A stretch of DNA of 64,000 nucleotides from Xanthobacteraceae bacterium (GTDB taxonomy: Bacteria > Pseudomonadota > Alphaproteobacteria > Rhizobiales > Xanthobacteraceae). Shown here piece after piece: positions 23,125 through 30,844 of this stretch. The notes beneath the pieces were generated by a model, which saw only the letters and a list, made by a program, of their open reading frames with translations, did not search any database and was not told where the DNA came from. The stretch lies in assembly GCA_029239875.1 (NCBI GenBank), contig JARBUD010000013.1:186001-250000 (forward strand), read 5' to 3'. Position numbers and translations under genes: made by a program. The first letter of the stretch is position 1. Each line of letters opens with the position of its first letter.

Positions 23125-25098
23125 ATGCTTGGTCTCAATCGCCCGCTGCTCGTCGCGGGGCTGACCGCGAGCCTTCTCGCCACCGCCGCGATCCTGCCGG
23201 CGCCCGCCCAGAACGCGCCGATGCGGCTCGCCCAGGGCGGCCCGCCTCCCGGACCGCCGCCCGGCGCCGGCCCGCAGGACAACGGGCCGATGGACGTGAA
23301 CGTGTTCTACGACCAGCTCAGCCGCTACGGCACCTGGGTCGAGCACCCCGACTACCAGTTCGTCTTCATCCCCAACGACGTCGGCCAGGGCTGGCGGCCC
23401 TATCAGGAAGGCCGCTGGGTGTGGACCGACCAGTATGGCTGGTACTGGGAATCCTACGAGCCCTTCGGCTGGGCGACGTACCACTACGGCCGCTGGGGCT
23501 ATGACCCCTCCTATGGCTGGTTTTGGGTGCCGGGCGACACCTGGTCGCCGGCCTGGGTGACCTGGCGCAAGGGCGGCGGGCGCACCGGCTGGGCGCCGGT
23601 GGCGCCGGATCGTCCCGGCTATGCGGTGGGCCAGCCCGCCTATTACGCCCCGCCGGTGCAGGAGAGCTGGGTCTTCGTCGAGGACCGCTACATGGGCGAG
23701 GAGGACCTCGTCAGCTATGTTGCGCCGATCCCGGAGATCAACGTCTATCTCGACGCTGCGCCGGACTATTACGAGCCGTCATGGGCCGACGGCTACTACG
23801 TCAACCGCGGCTTCGGCTACGACGTCTATGACGCGCCGATCCGCGACCGGCTCTATACGCGCGACGTGGTCTATGTCGATAACCGCGACCAGCTGTTCTA
23901 CGACAATGGCCGGCTCGGCATCTTCGCCCCCGCCATCGCCATCGGCAACCAGTTCAGCCCGCCGCCGCGCTATGAGCGCCGGCTCGATCCGGGCCGGCGG
24001 GCGATGATCCGGCAATATGTGCGCGACGACCGCGATTGGGGCCGCGACCGGCCCGGCATGTTCGCCCCGTCCGCGGCGCTGCTGGGCGCAATCGAGCCGG
24101 AGCGCCGTCGCGAGCTGCGCGAGGCGCGGTTCAACAATCCCGACATCTACCGCCGCCAGCTGGAGCAGATGCAGCGCCAGCGCGCCGATCAGGTGGAGAA
24201 GGTGCGCCGCGAGGCGGCCGCGCGCAACGCGGTGCTGGAGCAGCAGCGCAGGCAGGCGGTCGAACAGAAGCGGCAGGAGTTCCGGCAGATTCGCGACCAG
24301 TACCGTGTACGGGCGCAGCAGGTGCAGGGCCGTCCCGAAGGGCGTCCCGGCAAGAGGCCGGCCGTCGCGCCCGGCGCGGTGCCCGGCGTAAGGCCGGGGG
24401 TCGCACCCGGCGCGGTGCCGGGCCAGCGTCCCGATGCGGGCAATGCCGCCCAGCGCCAGCAGATCGAGCGCCAGCGCGTCCAGCAGGAGCAGATGCGCGC
24501 CCAGCAGCAGCGCCAGCAGGCCGACCAGCTCCGCCAGCAGCAGCAGGCCGGCGAGGCGCAGCGCCGGGCGGCCGAGCAGCAGCGGGCCCAGCAGGAGCGC
24601 GCTCGTCAGCAGCAGGCGGGCGAAGCCCAGCGCCGCGCCGCGGAGCAGCAGAGGGCGCAGCAGCAGCGTGCCCAGCAGGACCGTGCGGCCGAACAGCAGC
24701 GCGCCCAGCAGCAGCGGGCGCAACAGCAGCGCGCCGCCGAGCAGCAGCGCACTCAGCAGCAGAGGGCCCAGCAGCAGAGGGCGGCCGAGCAGCAGCGTGC
24801 CCAGCAGCAGAAGGCGTCGCAGCAGCGTGCGGCGGAGCAGCAGCGGGCCCAGCAGCAGAGGGCCTCGCAGCAACAGCAGCGCGCCGCCGAGCAGCAGCGG
24901 GCCCAGCAGCAGAGGGCGTCGCAGCAGGCGCAGCAGCGTGCAGCCCAGCAGCAGCGCGCCCAGCAGGCGCAGCAGCAAAGGGCTCAGCAGCAGCGGGCCG
25001 TCCAGCAGCAGCGTCAGCAGCCGCCGCAGCAGCGCCCTGCACCGAATGCGCAGCAGAGGAAGCCCGTCCCTCCGGGCACTCCCGGCGCACCGCAATAG
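23125..25098 (+). CDS. DUF6600 domain protein with a long Gln/Arg/Ala repeat tail
   Basis: A 657-residue exported protein. A signal peptide (GLNRPLLVAGLTASLLATAA, cleavage near PAPAQ) is followed by the DUF6600 repeat region at about 65-200. This is rich in Tyr/Trp: FYDQLSRYGTWVEHPDYQ, WRPYQEGRWVWTDQYGWYW, YGRWGYDPSYGWFWVPGDTW. From about residue 440 to 640 the chain is almost only Gln, Arg and Ala, in units such as AEQQRAQQQR, and should form a long polar helix. The ATG at 23125 has GAGG 7 bases upstream; a longer frame starting at 23002 lacks a signal sequence. Members are periplasmic or surface proteins of unknown function. A strong terminator follows. Confidence 0.88.
   Translation: MLGLNRPLLVAGLTASLLATAAILPAPAQNAPMRLAQGGPPPGPPPGAGPQDNGPMDVNVFYDQLSRYGTWVEHPDYQFVFIPNDVGQGWRPYQEGRWVWTDQYGWYWESYEPFGWATYHYGRWGYDPSYGWFWVPGDTWSPAWVTWRKGGGRTGWAPVAPDRPGYAVGQPAYYAPPVQESWVFVEDRYMGEEDLVSYVAPIPEINVYLDAAPDYYEPSWADGYYVNRGFGYDVYDAPIRDRLYTRDVVYVDNRDQLFYDNGRLGIFAPAIAIGNQFSPPPRYERRLDPGRRAMIRQYVRDDRDWGRDRPGMFAPSAALLGAIEPERRRELREARFNNPDIYRRQLEQMQRQRADQVEKVRREAAARNAVLEQQRRQAVEQKRQEFRQIRDQYRVRAQQVQGRPEGRPGKRPAVAPGAVPGVRPGVAPGAVPGQRPDAGNAAQRQQIERQRVQQEQMRAQQQRQQADQLRQQQQAGEAQRRAAEQQRAQQERARQQQAGEAQRRAAEQQRAQQQRAQQDRAAEQQRAQQQRAQQQRAAEQQRTQQQRAQQQRAAEQQRAQQQKASQQRAAEQQRAQQQRASQQQQRAAEQQRAQQQRASQQAQQRAAQQQRAQQAQQQRAQQQRAVQQQRQQPPQQRPAPNAQQRKPVPPGTPGAPQ
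24451..25033 (+). repeat. Low-complexity CAGCAG-rich coding repeat
   Basis: About 580 bases made of CAGCAG, CGxGCC and GAGCAG units, encoding the Gln/Arg/Ala tail of the DUF6600 protein. Near-identical 30-45-base units repeat, for example blocks around 24670-24800 and 24890-24960. Such DNA is prone to in-frame expansion and contraction. It creates long but spurious ORFs on the other strand. Confidence 0.85.
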
Positions 25099-25118
25099 CG
25101 GGAGCGGCCGCCCAAACA

Positions 25119-25147
25119 AAAACCCCGGCCTCGCGGCCGGGGTTTTT
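25119..25147 (+). terminator. Strong intrinsic terminator after the DUF6600 gene
   Basis: CCCCGGCC/GGCCGGGG with a TCGC loop, followed by TTTTT, 20 bases past the stop codon. A-rich bases on the 5' side (CAAACAAAAA) make it potentially bidirectional, which would also end leuA-strand transcription. Confidence 0.93.
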
Positions 25148-25192
25148 CGTTTCTCGGGGGTCGATGGAGAATTCCGCGCCGACCTGCAGCGA

Positions 25193-25308
25193 CCTCATCC
25201 TGAGGTGCCCGGCGTCTCGCCGGGCCTCGAAGGATGCTCGTCCGGATGCGCTTGAGCGACCATCCTTCGGGGCTCCCCGGATGAAATCCGGGTCGCACCT
25301 CAGGATGA
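25193..25308. repeat. Family A palindromic intergenic repeat (copy 1)
   Basis: Starts CCTCATCCTGAGGTGC and ends GCACCTCAGGATGACG, with an internal CTCGAAGGATG..CATCCTTCGGGG pair, so it folds back on itself over about 116 bases. The same design recurs at 27455, 33120, 33319, 39988 and 48114. Confidence 0.85.
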
Positions 25309-25353
25309 CGGCGCACCAATCGCAGCGCCTCGGAAAGACCCGCTCCCACCTGC

Positions 25354-25438
25354 ATGGCCGGGCTTGGCCCGGCCACTCAGACATTGACCGGGTACAGGCG
25401 GAAAGGCTGGGTCCCCGGGTCAAGCCCGGGGATGACGG
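25354..25438. repeat. Family B palindromic intergenic repeat (copy 1)
   Basis: Two CCGGG-type hairpins, ATGGCCGGGCTTGGCCCGGCCA and CCCCGGGTCAAGCCCGGGG followed by ATGACGG, arranged in inverted order. Related copies occur near 27735, 29404, 31630, 38141 and 53124. Confidence 0.75.
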
Positions 25439-25473
25439 CCCAACAGCGGGGCGCAGGCCCCTGGAAAGGAGCC

Positions 25474-27027
25474 CTACTCCGCCGCCGGCTGGGCCTGGGC
25501 GTTGAGGCTGTTGCGCTTGGTCTGCAGCTTGTTGAGCGCGATGATGTAGGCCTGCGCCGAGGCGACCAGCGTGTCCGGGTCCGAGCCGCGCCCGGTCACC
25601 GCCTTGTCGCCGTCCTCGAGCCGCACCGACACTTCCGCCTGCGCGTCCGTGCCCTCGGTCACCGCGTGCACCTGGTAGAGCGCCAGGGCGGCGGTGTGCG
25701 GCAGGATCGCCTTGATGCAGTTGAAGGTGGCGTCCACCGGGCCGTTGCCCTCGGCCTCCTCGGTGAAGACCTGGCCGTCGACCTCCATCTTCATGGTGGC
25801 GCGCTGCGGCCCGCGGGTGCCGGCGATCACCGACAGCGAGACCAGCTTCACCCGGTCATGCGCGGCGGCGATCTCCTGGTCGACCAGCGCCTCGATGTCC
25901 TCGTCATAGACCAGCTTCTTGCGGTCGGCGAGGTCCTTGAAGCGGGCGAAGGCGTCGTTCAGCGCGTTCTCGCCCAATTCGTAGCCGAGCGCCTTCAGCT
26001 TGTCGCGGAAGGCGGCGCGGCCGGAATGCTTGCCCATCACCAGCGAGGTCTTGGAGACGCCCACGCTCTCGGGCGTCATGATCTCGTAGGTGGTGTTGTT
26101 CTTCAGCATACCGTCCTGGTGGATGCCGCTCTCATGGGCGAAGGCGTTCCGGCCGACGATCGCCTTGTTGTACTGCACCGGGAAGCTCGTCACCGCCGAG
26201 ACCAGCTTGGAGGCGCGGGTCAGCATGCCCGCCTCGATGCCGGTCGCGTAGGGCAGCACGTCGCCGCGGGTGCGGATGGCCATGACGACCTCCTCCAGCG
26301 CCGCGTTGCCGGCGCGCTCGCCGAGGCCGTTGATGGTGCACTCGATCTGCCGCGCGCCGCCGGCCAGCGCCGCCAGCGAGTTGGCGACCGCGAGGCCCAG
26401 ATCGTCGTGGCAATGGGCGGAGAACACGACCTTGTCCGAACCCGGCACGCGCTCGCGTACCTGCCGGAACATCGCCTCATACTCCTGCGGGGTGGCATAG
26501 CCCACCGTGTCCGGCAGGTTGATGGTGGTCGCGCCGGCCTTGATGGCGGTGTCGACGCAGCGCACCAGATACTCGATCGGGGTGCGGGTGGCGTCCATCG
26601 CCGACCATTCCACGTTGTCGACCAGGTTGCGCGCCTGCGCGACGGTGGCGGTGATGATGTCGATCACCTCCGCCTCGCTCTTGCGCATCTGGTGCTGCAG
26701 GTGGATCGGCGAGGTGGAGACGAAGGTGTGGATGCGCGGGCGCCTGGCATGGCGCACCGCCTCGCCGGCCCGGGCGATGTCGGCGGGGATGGCGCGGGCG
26801 AGGCCGGCGATCACCGCGTTCTTGGTGCGGCGGGCGATCTCGGCGACGGCTTCGAAGTCGCCGTTCGAGGCGATCGGGAAGCCGGCCTCGATGATGTCGA
26901 CGCCCATCTCGTCGAGCAGATCGGCGACTTCCAGCTTCTCCTCCAGCGTCATGGAGGCGCCGGGGCACTGCTCGCCGTCGCGCAGCGTGGTGTCGAAGAT
27001 GACGACGCGGTTATGGTCGATGGACAT
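25474..27027 (-). CDS. leuA: 2-isopropylmalate synthase
   Basis: LeuA condenses acetyl-CoA with 2-ketoisovalerate, the first committed step of leucine synthesis, in the cytosol. The 517-residue protein has the DRE-TIM catalytic barrel: FDTTLRDGEQCPG (Asp12, Arg16) and SAHCHDDLGLAVANS with metal-binding histidines. NAFAHESGIHQDGMLKN marks the linker region. The C-terminal leucine-binding regulatory domain (about 390-517) is complete, so feedback inhibition is expected. The ATG at 27027 (MSIDHNRVVIFD) gives the family length; the longer in-frame ORF from 27090 adds non-conserved residues. No leader-peptide attenuator is evident. Confidence 0.97.
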   Translation of the reverse strand: MSIDHNRVVIFDTTLRDGEQCPGASMTLEEKLEVADLLDEMGVDIIEAGFPIASNGDFEAVAEIARRTKNAVIAGLARAIPADIARAGEAVRHARRPRIHTFVSTSPIHLQHQMRKSEAEVIDIITATVAQARNLVDNVEWSAMDATRTPIEYLVRCVDTAIKAGATTINLPDTVGYATPQEYEAMFRQVRERVPGSDKVVFSAHCHDDLGLAVANSLAALAGGARQIECTINGLGERAGNAALEEVVMAIRTRGDVLPYATGIEAGMLTRASKLVSAVTSFPVQYNKAIVGRNAFAHESGIHQDGMLKNNTTYEIMTPESVGVSKTSLVMGKHSGRAAFRDKLKALGYELGENALNDAFARFKDLADRKKLVYDEDIEALVDQEIAAAHDRVKLVSLSVIAGTRGPQRATMKMEVDGQVFTEEAEGNGPVDATFNCIKAILPHTAALALYQVHAVTEGTDAQAEVSVRLEDGDKAVTGRGSDPDTLVASAQAYIIALNKLQTKRNSLNAQAQPAAE

Positions 27028-27370
27028 GCTCAGGCTTCCTTCTCGGCTCCCGACACCGGGAGCCACGTGTACGGGCATCGTCCGGCGCATTCTTTGAATT
27101 TTCGGCGGATGGTGGAGGCGTCGTCCCCTGAGCGCCCAGGCATGATGCCCGGCCGGCCCTCAGGGGCGGCTAAGAAGAAGGAGGCCGGACGCAAGCAGAG
27201 CCTTCCCGGAAATCCGCAGGGCGGCCGGGGTCGCGGTGCAGCGGCGGACGGACGCAGGCGTCACGGCTCGGCTCTCGCGAGGTTGCTCTAACGAGGCGGT
27301 CTTACCCGAGTGCAGGGCGGACGGCAAGTACGGCGTTCCCCTGCCATCCATCAGCGAGGCCGCCTGCGTG

Positions 27371-27409
27371 CTTCGAGACCGGCCTGCCGGCCGGCACCTC
27401 AGCATGAGG
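27371..27409. repeat. Family A repeat, half copy
   Basis: CTTCGAGACCGGCC..GGCCGGCACCTCAGCATGAGG is the right half of the Family A palindrome, with one base change in the terminal AGGATGAGG. Confidence 0.65.
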
Positions 27410-27666
27410 AAGGTTGTTTTATGAGAAAGGTTGTTTTTCCGCATCCACGACGCTCCTCATCCTGAGGTGCGAGCCCACGGGTCTTGCCTTTGGCAAGCCC
27501 GAGGACAGGCTCCGCGAGCCTCGAAGGATGGTCAGTGGCGCGCACCCGGGCGAGCATCCTTCGAGGCCCGGCCGATGGCCGGGCACCTCAGGATGACGTT
27601 CATTGGGAGAATGCGCGAATTAACGGGTCAGGCTCTCCGCATGAGGGAGGTTGTTTTTCCGCATCC
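27404..27666. repeat. Three copies of a GGTTGTTTTTCCGCATCC unit
   Basis: ATGAGGAAGGTTGTTTT at 27404-27420, ATGAGAAAGGTTGTTTTTCC at 27421 and ATGAGGGAGGTTGTTTTTCC at 27641. The last two continue with GCATCC(A/G)CGA and then a Family A head (CTCCTCATCCTGAGGTGCGA). This shows the unit and the palindrome were duplicated together. Confidence 0.75.
27455..27597. repeat. Family A palindromic intergenic repeat (copy 2)
   Basis: From CCTCATCCTGAGGTGCGAGC to GGCACCTCAGGATGACG. The left arm carries the variant 'CACGGGTCTTGCCTTTGGCA', shared with the copy at 33120-33256 in the opposite orientation. Confidence 0.85.
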
Positions 27667-27674
27667 GCGAGGCT

Positions 27675-27712
27675 CCTCATCCTGAGGTGCGAACGCAGTG
27701 AGCCTCGAAGGA
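27675..27712. repeat. Family A repeat, left-half copy
   Basis: CCTCATCCTGAGGTGCGAAC followed by AGCCTCGAAGGACGC; the right half is missing. Confidence 0.7.
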
Positions 27713-27734
27713 CGCAGGGCGGTGCCGCTCAAAG

Positions 27735-27772
27735 ACGTGGATGCCCGGGACAAGCCCGGGCATGACGGCGTA
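27735..27772. repeat. Family B repeat, half copy
   Basis: GTGGATGCCCGGGACAAGCC followed by CGGGCATGACGG: one CCCGGG hairpin and the ATGACGG end, just before the emrB-like gene's 3' end. Confidence 0.7.
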
Positions 27773-27785
27773 CATCGGCAGGGCC

Positions 27786-29360
27786 TCAATGCCCCCCGCC
27801 GCCACCGCCGGCATTCTTCGGCCGGCTCATCAGCGGCGAGGCAAAGAGCAGCAGCACGAACAGCGCCGTCAGCGCGAGGAAGACATCGGAAAACGCCATC
27901 ACCTCGGCCTGGATGCGCACCTGCCCGGCCATCCGCTTCAGCGCCGCCGCCTCGGCATCCGAGCCCAGCATCGACAGCGAGCGGGTCATGGCGTCGAGCC
28001 GCTCGACCGCGACCGAGCTCGCCCATTGCACGTTCTCGTGCAGGCGGGCGAGGTGCAGGTCCCAGCGGTCGTTGAGCACGGTGTTGATCAAGGCGAGCCC
28101 CACCGCACCGCCGAGGTTGCGCATCAGGTTGAACAGGCCGGAGGCGTTCTTGAGCTGCGCCGGCGGCAGCGTGCCGAGCGAGATGTTGTTGATCGGGATC
28201 ATCGCCATCATCAGCCCGACGCCGCGCAGGATCTGCGGCACCAGCAGCTCCCAGAAGTCCCAGTCCTGCGTCATGCCGGTCATCTGCCAGGTGCCCACCG
28301 CGAAGGCGCCGAAGCCGAAGGCGATCATCATGCGCGGGTCGACCTTCGCCACCAGCCGGCCGGCCAGAGGCGCGGTGAGGAACATGGCGAGGCCGGAGAC
28401 GAACATGGTCTCGCCGATCATCAGCGCCGAGTAGCCGCGCACGCGGGCGAGATAGAGCGGGTAGAGATAGGTCAGGCCATAAAGGCCGATGCCGAGCACG
28501 AAGGAGAAGGCGGAGCCGACCGAGAAATTGCGGTTCAGGAAGGCCTTGAGGTCGACCACCGGCTCCTTCGCCATCAGCACGCGCGCGAAGAAGGCGACCG
28601 AGGACACGGCGCCTACGATGGCGAAGACGAAGATCGCCTCGTCCTCGAACCAGTCGTTTGTCGGCCCCTCCTCCAGCACGAATTCGAGGCTGCCGAGGAA
28701 GCCCGCCATGAACAGCAGGCCCCACCAGTCGAAGCGGTCGAGCAGCTTCAGGTCCGGCTCGTCGAAATCCACCAGCGTCGCCGTGGCGATGATGACGAAG
28801 ATGCCGGGGACGATGTTCACGAGGAACAGCCAGTGCCAGGAGAACAGGTCGGTCAGATAGCCGCCGATCGTCGGGCCGATGGTCGGCGCCAGCGTGGCGA
28901 CGAGGCCGATCAGCGGCGTGATCACCGGCTGCTTCTCGCGCGGGAACACCGAATAGGCGGCGGCGAAGACGGTCGGGATCATGCCGCCGCCGAGGAAGCC
29001 CTGCAGCGCGCGGTAGACGATCATCTGCTCGATCGAGGTCGCCGTCGCGCACATGAAGCTCATCAGCGTGAAGCCGGCGGCCGAGGCGACGAACAGCCAG
29101 CGGGTGGAGAGCGCCCGTGACAGGAAGCCCGACAGCGGGATCATCACCACCTCGGCGATGAGGTAGCTGGTCTGCACCCAGGAGATCTCGTCGGCGCTGG
29201 CGGCAAGGCCCGCCTGGATCTCCGCCAGCGAGGCCGAGACGATCTGGATGTCCAGGATCGCCATGAACATGCCGAACACCATGCAGAGGAACGCGAACAT
29301 GCGCCGCCCCTCGGAGGAGGCGCGCGGCGCGGTGCCTGCGTTCGCGGTGATGTCCGACAT
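27786..29360 (-). CDS. emrB: DHA2 family multidrug efflux MFS transporter (EmrB-like)
   Basis: A 524-residue proton-driven exporter of the 14-helix DHA2 family, the inner-membrane pump of an EmrA-EmrB pair. It begins RRMFAFLCMVFGMFMAILDIQIVS, with the TM1 aspartate typical of the family. It has the motif-C-like GLVATLAPTIGPTIGGYL and ends in a Gly/His-rich tail (KNAGGGGGGH). It lies downstream of the EmrA-like adaptor gene, 117 bases away, with a Family B repeat between. A divergent TetR gene and paired operators precede the unit, so it is very likely inducible. Substrates (hydrophobic toxins, uncouplers, antibiotics) cannot be named. Confidence 0.92.
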   Translation of the reverse strand: MSDITANAGTAPRASSEGRRMFAFLCMVFGMFMAILDIQIVSASLAEIQAGLAASADEISWVQTSYLIAEVVMIPLSGFLSRALSTRWLFVASAAGFTLMSFMCATATSIEQMIVYRALQGFLGGGMIPTVFAAAYSVFPREKQPVITPLIGLVATLAPTIGPTIGGYLTDLFSWHWLFLVNIVPGIFVIIATATLVDFDEPDLKLLDRFDWWGLLFMAGFLGSLEFVLEEGPTNDWFEDEAIFVFAIVGAVSSVAFFARVLMAKEPVVDLKAFLNRNFSVGSAFSFVLGIGLYGLTYLYPLYLARVRGYSALMIGETMFVSGLAMFLTAPLAGRLVAKVDPRMMIAFGFGAFAVGTWQMTGMTQDWDFWELLVPQILRGVGLMMAMIPINNISLGTLPPAQLKNASGLFNLMRNLGGAVGLALINTVLNDRWDLHLARLHENVQWASSVAVERLDAMTRSLSMLGSDAEAAALKRMAGQVRIQAEVMAFSDVFLALTALFVLLLFASPLMSRPKNAGGGGGGH

Positions 29361-29403
29361 GGCGGTCGTCCTGGTTCATGGCGCGGCGTGCGCCGTCTCG
29401 CTT

Positions 29404-29477
29404 CCCTCATCCCCGGGCTTGACCCGGGGACCCAGGCTTTCCGCCGGCGTACCGTGCGGCCCCGGGTGGGACGAGGG
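29404..29477. repeat. Family B repeat between emrA and emrB
   Basis: CCTCATCCCCGGGCTTGACC..CGGGGACCCAGGCTTTCC on the left and GGCCCCGGGTGGGACGAGGG on the right form an imperfect fold-back. It separates emrA from emrB and could affect mRNA stability or relative expression. Confidence 0.65.
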
Positions 29478-30704
29478 CTATCTCGCAGAGGCGGCCTTGA
29501 TCCCGTCCCTGCCCTCTCCGGTGCGGCTGTCGCCGGTGCGGGTGTCGACGGTGGCGATCACCGACATGCCCGGGCGCAGCTCTGCCTTCTCGCGGGCGGC
29601 GGCGTCGAGTTCGATGCGCACGGGCACGCGCTGGACGATCTTGGTGAAGTTGCCGGTGGCGTTCTCCGGCGGCAGCAGGCTGAACACCGAGCCCGAGGCC
29701 GGGGCGACGCTGACCACGCGGCCGTGGAACTGCTCGTCCGGATAGGCGTCGACCTCGACGTCGACCGTCTGGCCGGGCTTCAATTCGCCGAGCTGGGTCT
29801 CCTTGAAATTGGCGTCGACATAGACCTTGTCGAGCGGCACCAGCGCCGCCAGCCGCGTACCGGGCTGCACGAGTTGGCCGACCTGCACCGCGCGGTTGCC
29901 CATGACGCCGTCGAAAGGTGCCTTCACCACGGTGAAGTCGAGGTCGCGCTGGGCCTGGTCGCGCGAGGTGCGGTACTCGTCGAGCACGCGGGCGGCCTCG
30001 GTGCGCTGGGCCTCCAGCACGGCGATATTGGCCTGCGCGGAAGCCACCGACGCCTTGGAGGCATCCACCGCCGCCTGCGCCTTGTCACGGTCGGCGCGGG
30101 CATTGTCGAGCGTGGCCTTCGAGGAGAACTGCGACTTCACCAGCTCGCTCTGGCGGTCGAATTCGAGCTGCGAGCGGTTGAGCTCAGCCTGGTCGGCGAC
30201 GAGCTGCGCCCTGGCCTGGTCGACGCTCGCCTGCCCGGCCGCGATCTGCTGGCCGTAGCGGTCGATCGTCGCCTGCTGGGTGGCGATCTTGTCCTCGGCG
30301 GCCTTGAGCGCCAGCACATAGTCGCCATCGTCGATGCGGGCGATGACGTCGCCGGCCTTCACCGGGTGGTTGGTCTCGACCTCGACGGAGACGATGTGGC
30401 CGCTCACCTTGGCGGCGAGGATGGAGGTGTCGGCGCCGACATAGGCGTCGTCGGTGGAGACGAGGAAGCGCCCCACCCGCCACCAGTCGAGCCCGTAATA
30501 GGCCCCGCCGGCCAGTGCGGCGATAAGTATCGCGCCGAACACCAGCTTGCGGCGCGAGCGCTTCGGCGGCGCCGCCGGCTCGGCCTCGGCCGGCGCGGAG
30601 GCAGGCGCCTCCGCCGGCCGGCGCGACGTGATCGGCACTGGCTCATTGGTTTGCGGCCGCTCGGCCTCGGCAGTCTCCGCCATCTTCACATCCGTTCGAG
30701 CCAT
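29478..30704 (-). CDS. emrA: HlyD/EmrA family membrane fusion protein of a drug efflux pump
   Basis: A 408-residue periplasmic adaptor linking the EmrB pump to an outer-membrane channel. It has a cytoplasmic Pro/Ala-rich head, one membrane helix at about 53-72 (KLVFGAILIAALAGGAYYGL), the family motif VSTDDAYVGADTSILAAKVSGHI and the lipoyl half VKAGDVIARIDDGDY. A coiled-coil hairpin at about 120-245 is rich in Ala/Gln/Asp/Lys. The second lipoyl half and beta-barrel follow (DFTVVKAPFDGVMGNRAVQVGQLVQPG; VDANFKETQLGELKPGQ). GGAGGGG precedes the ATG at 30704. The gene for the outer-membrane channel is not nearby. Confidence 0.93.
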   Translation of the reverse strand: MARTDVKMAETAEAERPQTNEPVPITSRRPAEAPASAPAEAEPAAPPKRSRRKLVFGAILIAALAGGAYYGLDWWRVGRFLVSTDDAYVGADTSILAAKVSGHIVSVEVETNHPVKAGDVIARIDDGDYVLALKAAEDKIATQQATIDRYGQQIAAGQASVDQARAQLVADQAELNRSQLEFDRQSELVKSQFSSKATLDNARADRDKAQAAVDASKASVASAQANIAVLEAQRTEAARVLDEYRTSRDQAQRDLDFTVVKAPFDGVMGNRAVQVGQLVQPGTRLAALVPLDKVYVDANFKETQLGELKPGQTVDVEVDAYPDEQFHGRVVSVAPASGSVFSLLPPENATGNFTKIVQRVPVRIELDAAAREKAELRPGMSVIATVDTRTGDSRTGEGRDGIKAASAR

Positions 30705-30737
30705 TGCTCGCCCCTCCGGCCTATAACGCCGTCACGT

Positions 30738-30752
30738 ACTAAACCGTTCAGT
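30738..30752. promoter_or_regulatory. Operator-like palindrome O2 in the tetR-emrA intergenic region
   Basis: ACTAAACCGTTCAGT matches 13 of 15 positions of the perfect palindrome at 30776-30790. It lies just downstream of the predicted emrA start of transcription. Probably a second TetR-family binding site. Confidence 0.65.
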
Positions 30753-30765
30753 TCAGAACATGCTT

Positions 30766-30793
30766 TACATATCAAACTAAACAGTTTAGTCAA
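30766..30793 (-). promoter_or_regulatory. Predicted emrA promoter
   Basis: On the minus strand TTGACT (30788-30793) and TATGTA (30766-30771) are separated by 16 bases. The operator palindrome fills this spacer, so repressor binding would block RNA polymerase directly. The -10 is a weak match. Confidence 0.5.
30776..30790. promoter_or_regulatory. Operator-like palindrome O1 in the tetR-emrA intergenic region
   Basis: ACTAAACAGTTTAGT is a perfect 7+1+7 inverted repeat, centred 38 bases from O2 and lying in the -35/-10 spacer of the predicted emrA promoter. It also sits just before a TTGACA (30799-30804) that could serve the divergent tetR gene. It fits a TetR-dimer operator controlling both directions. 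Confidence 0.75.
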
Positions 30794-30844
30794 TACCTTT
30801 GACAAAGGCCGTCGCAGCACCCTAATCAGGGTGCGGAGGAGATC

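Larger units (their letters stand above)
27028..27785. other. Gene-less, repeat-filled stretch upstream of leuA
   Basis: 758 bases with no supportable gene. It contains the leuA upstream region, then at least five repeat copies: Family A full and partial copies at 27371-27409, 27455-27597 and 27675-27712, a Family B copy at 27735-27772, and three copies of an ATGAG(G)AAGGTTGTTTT-like unit. Short ORFs here are translated repeat DNA. Confidence 0.7.

Noticed and set aside
23779-25119. 446-codon Leu-rich frame opposite the DUF6600 gene
   Set aside because: The Leu-rich 'LLLLGALLL' pattern is just the reverse complement of the CAGCAG repeat; no membrane-protein features beyond that.
27404-27666. 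Possible CRISPR-like array upstream of leuA
   Set aside because: Only three copies, uneven spacing, repeats flank palindromic elements found elsewhere, and there are no cas genes.
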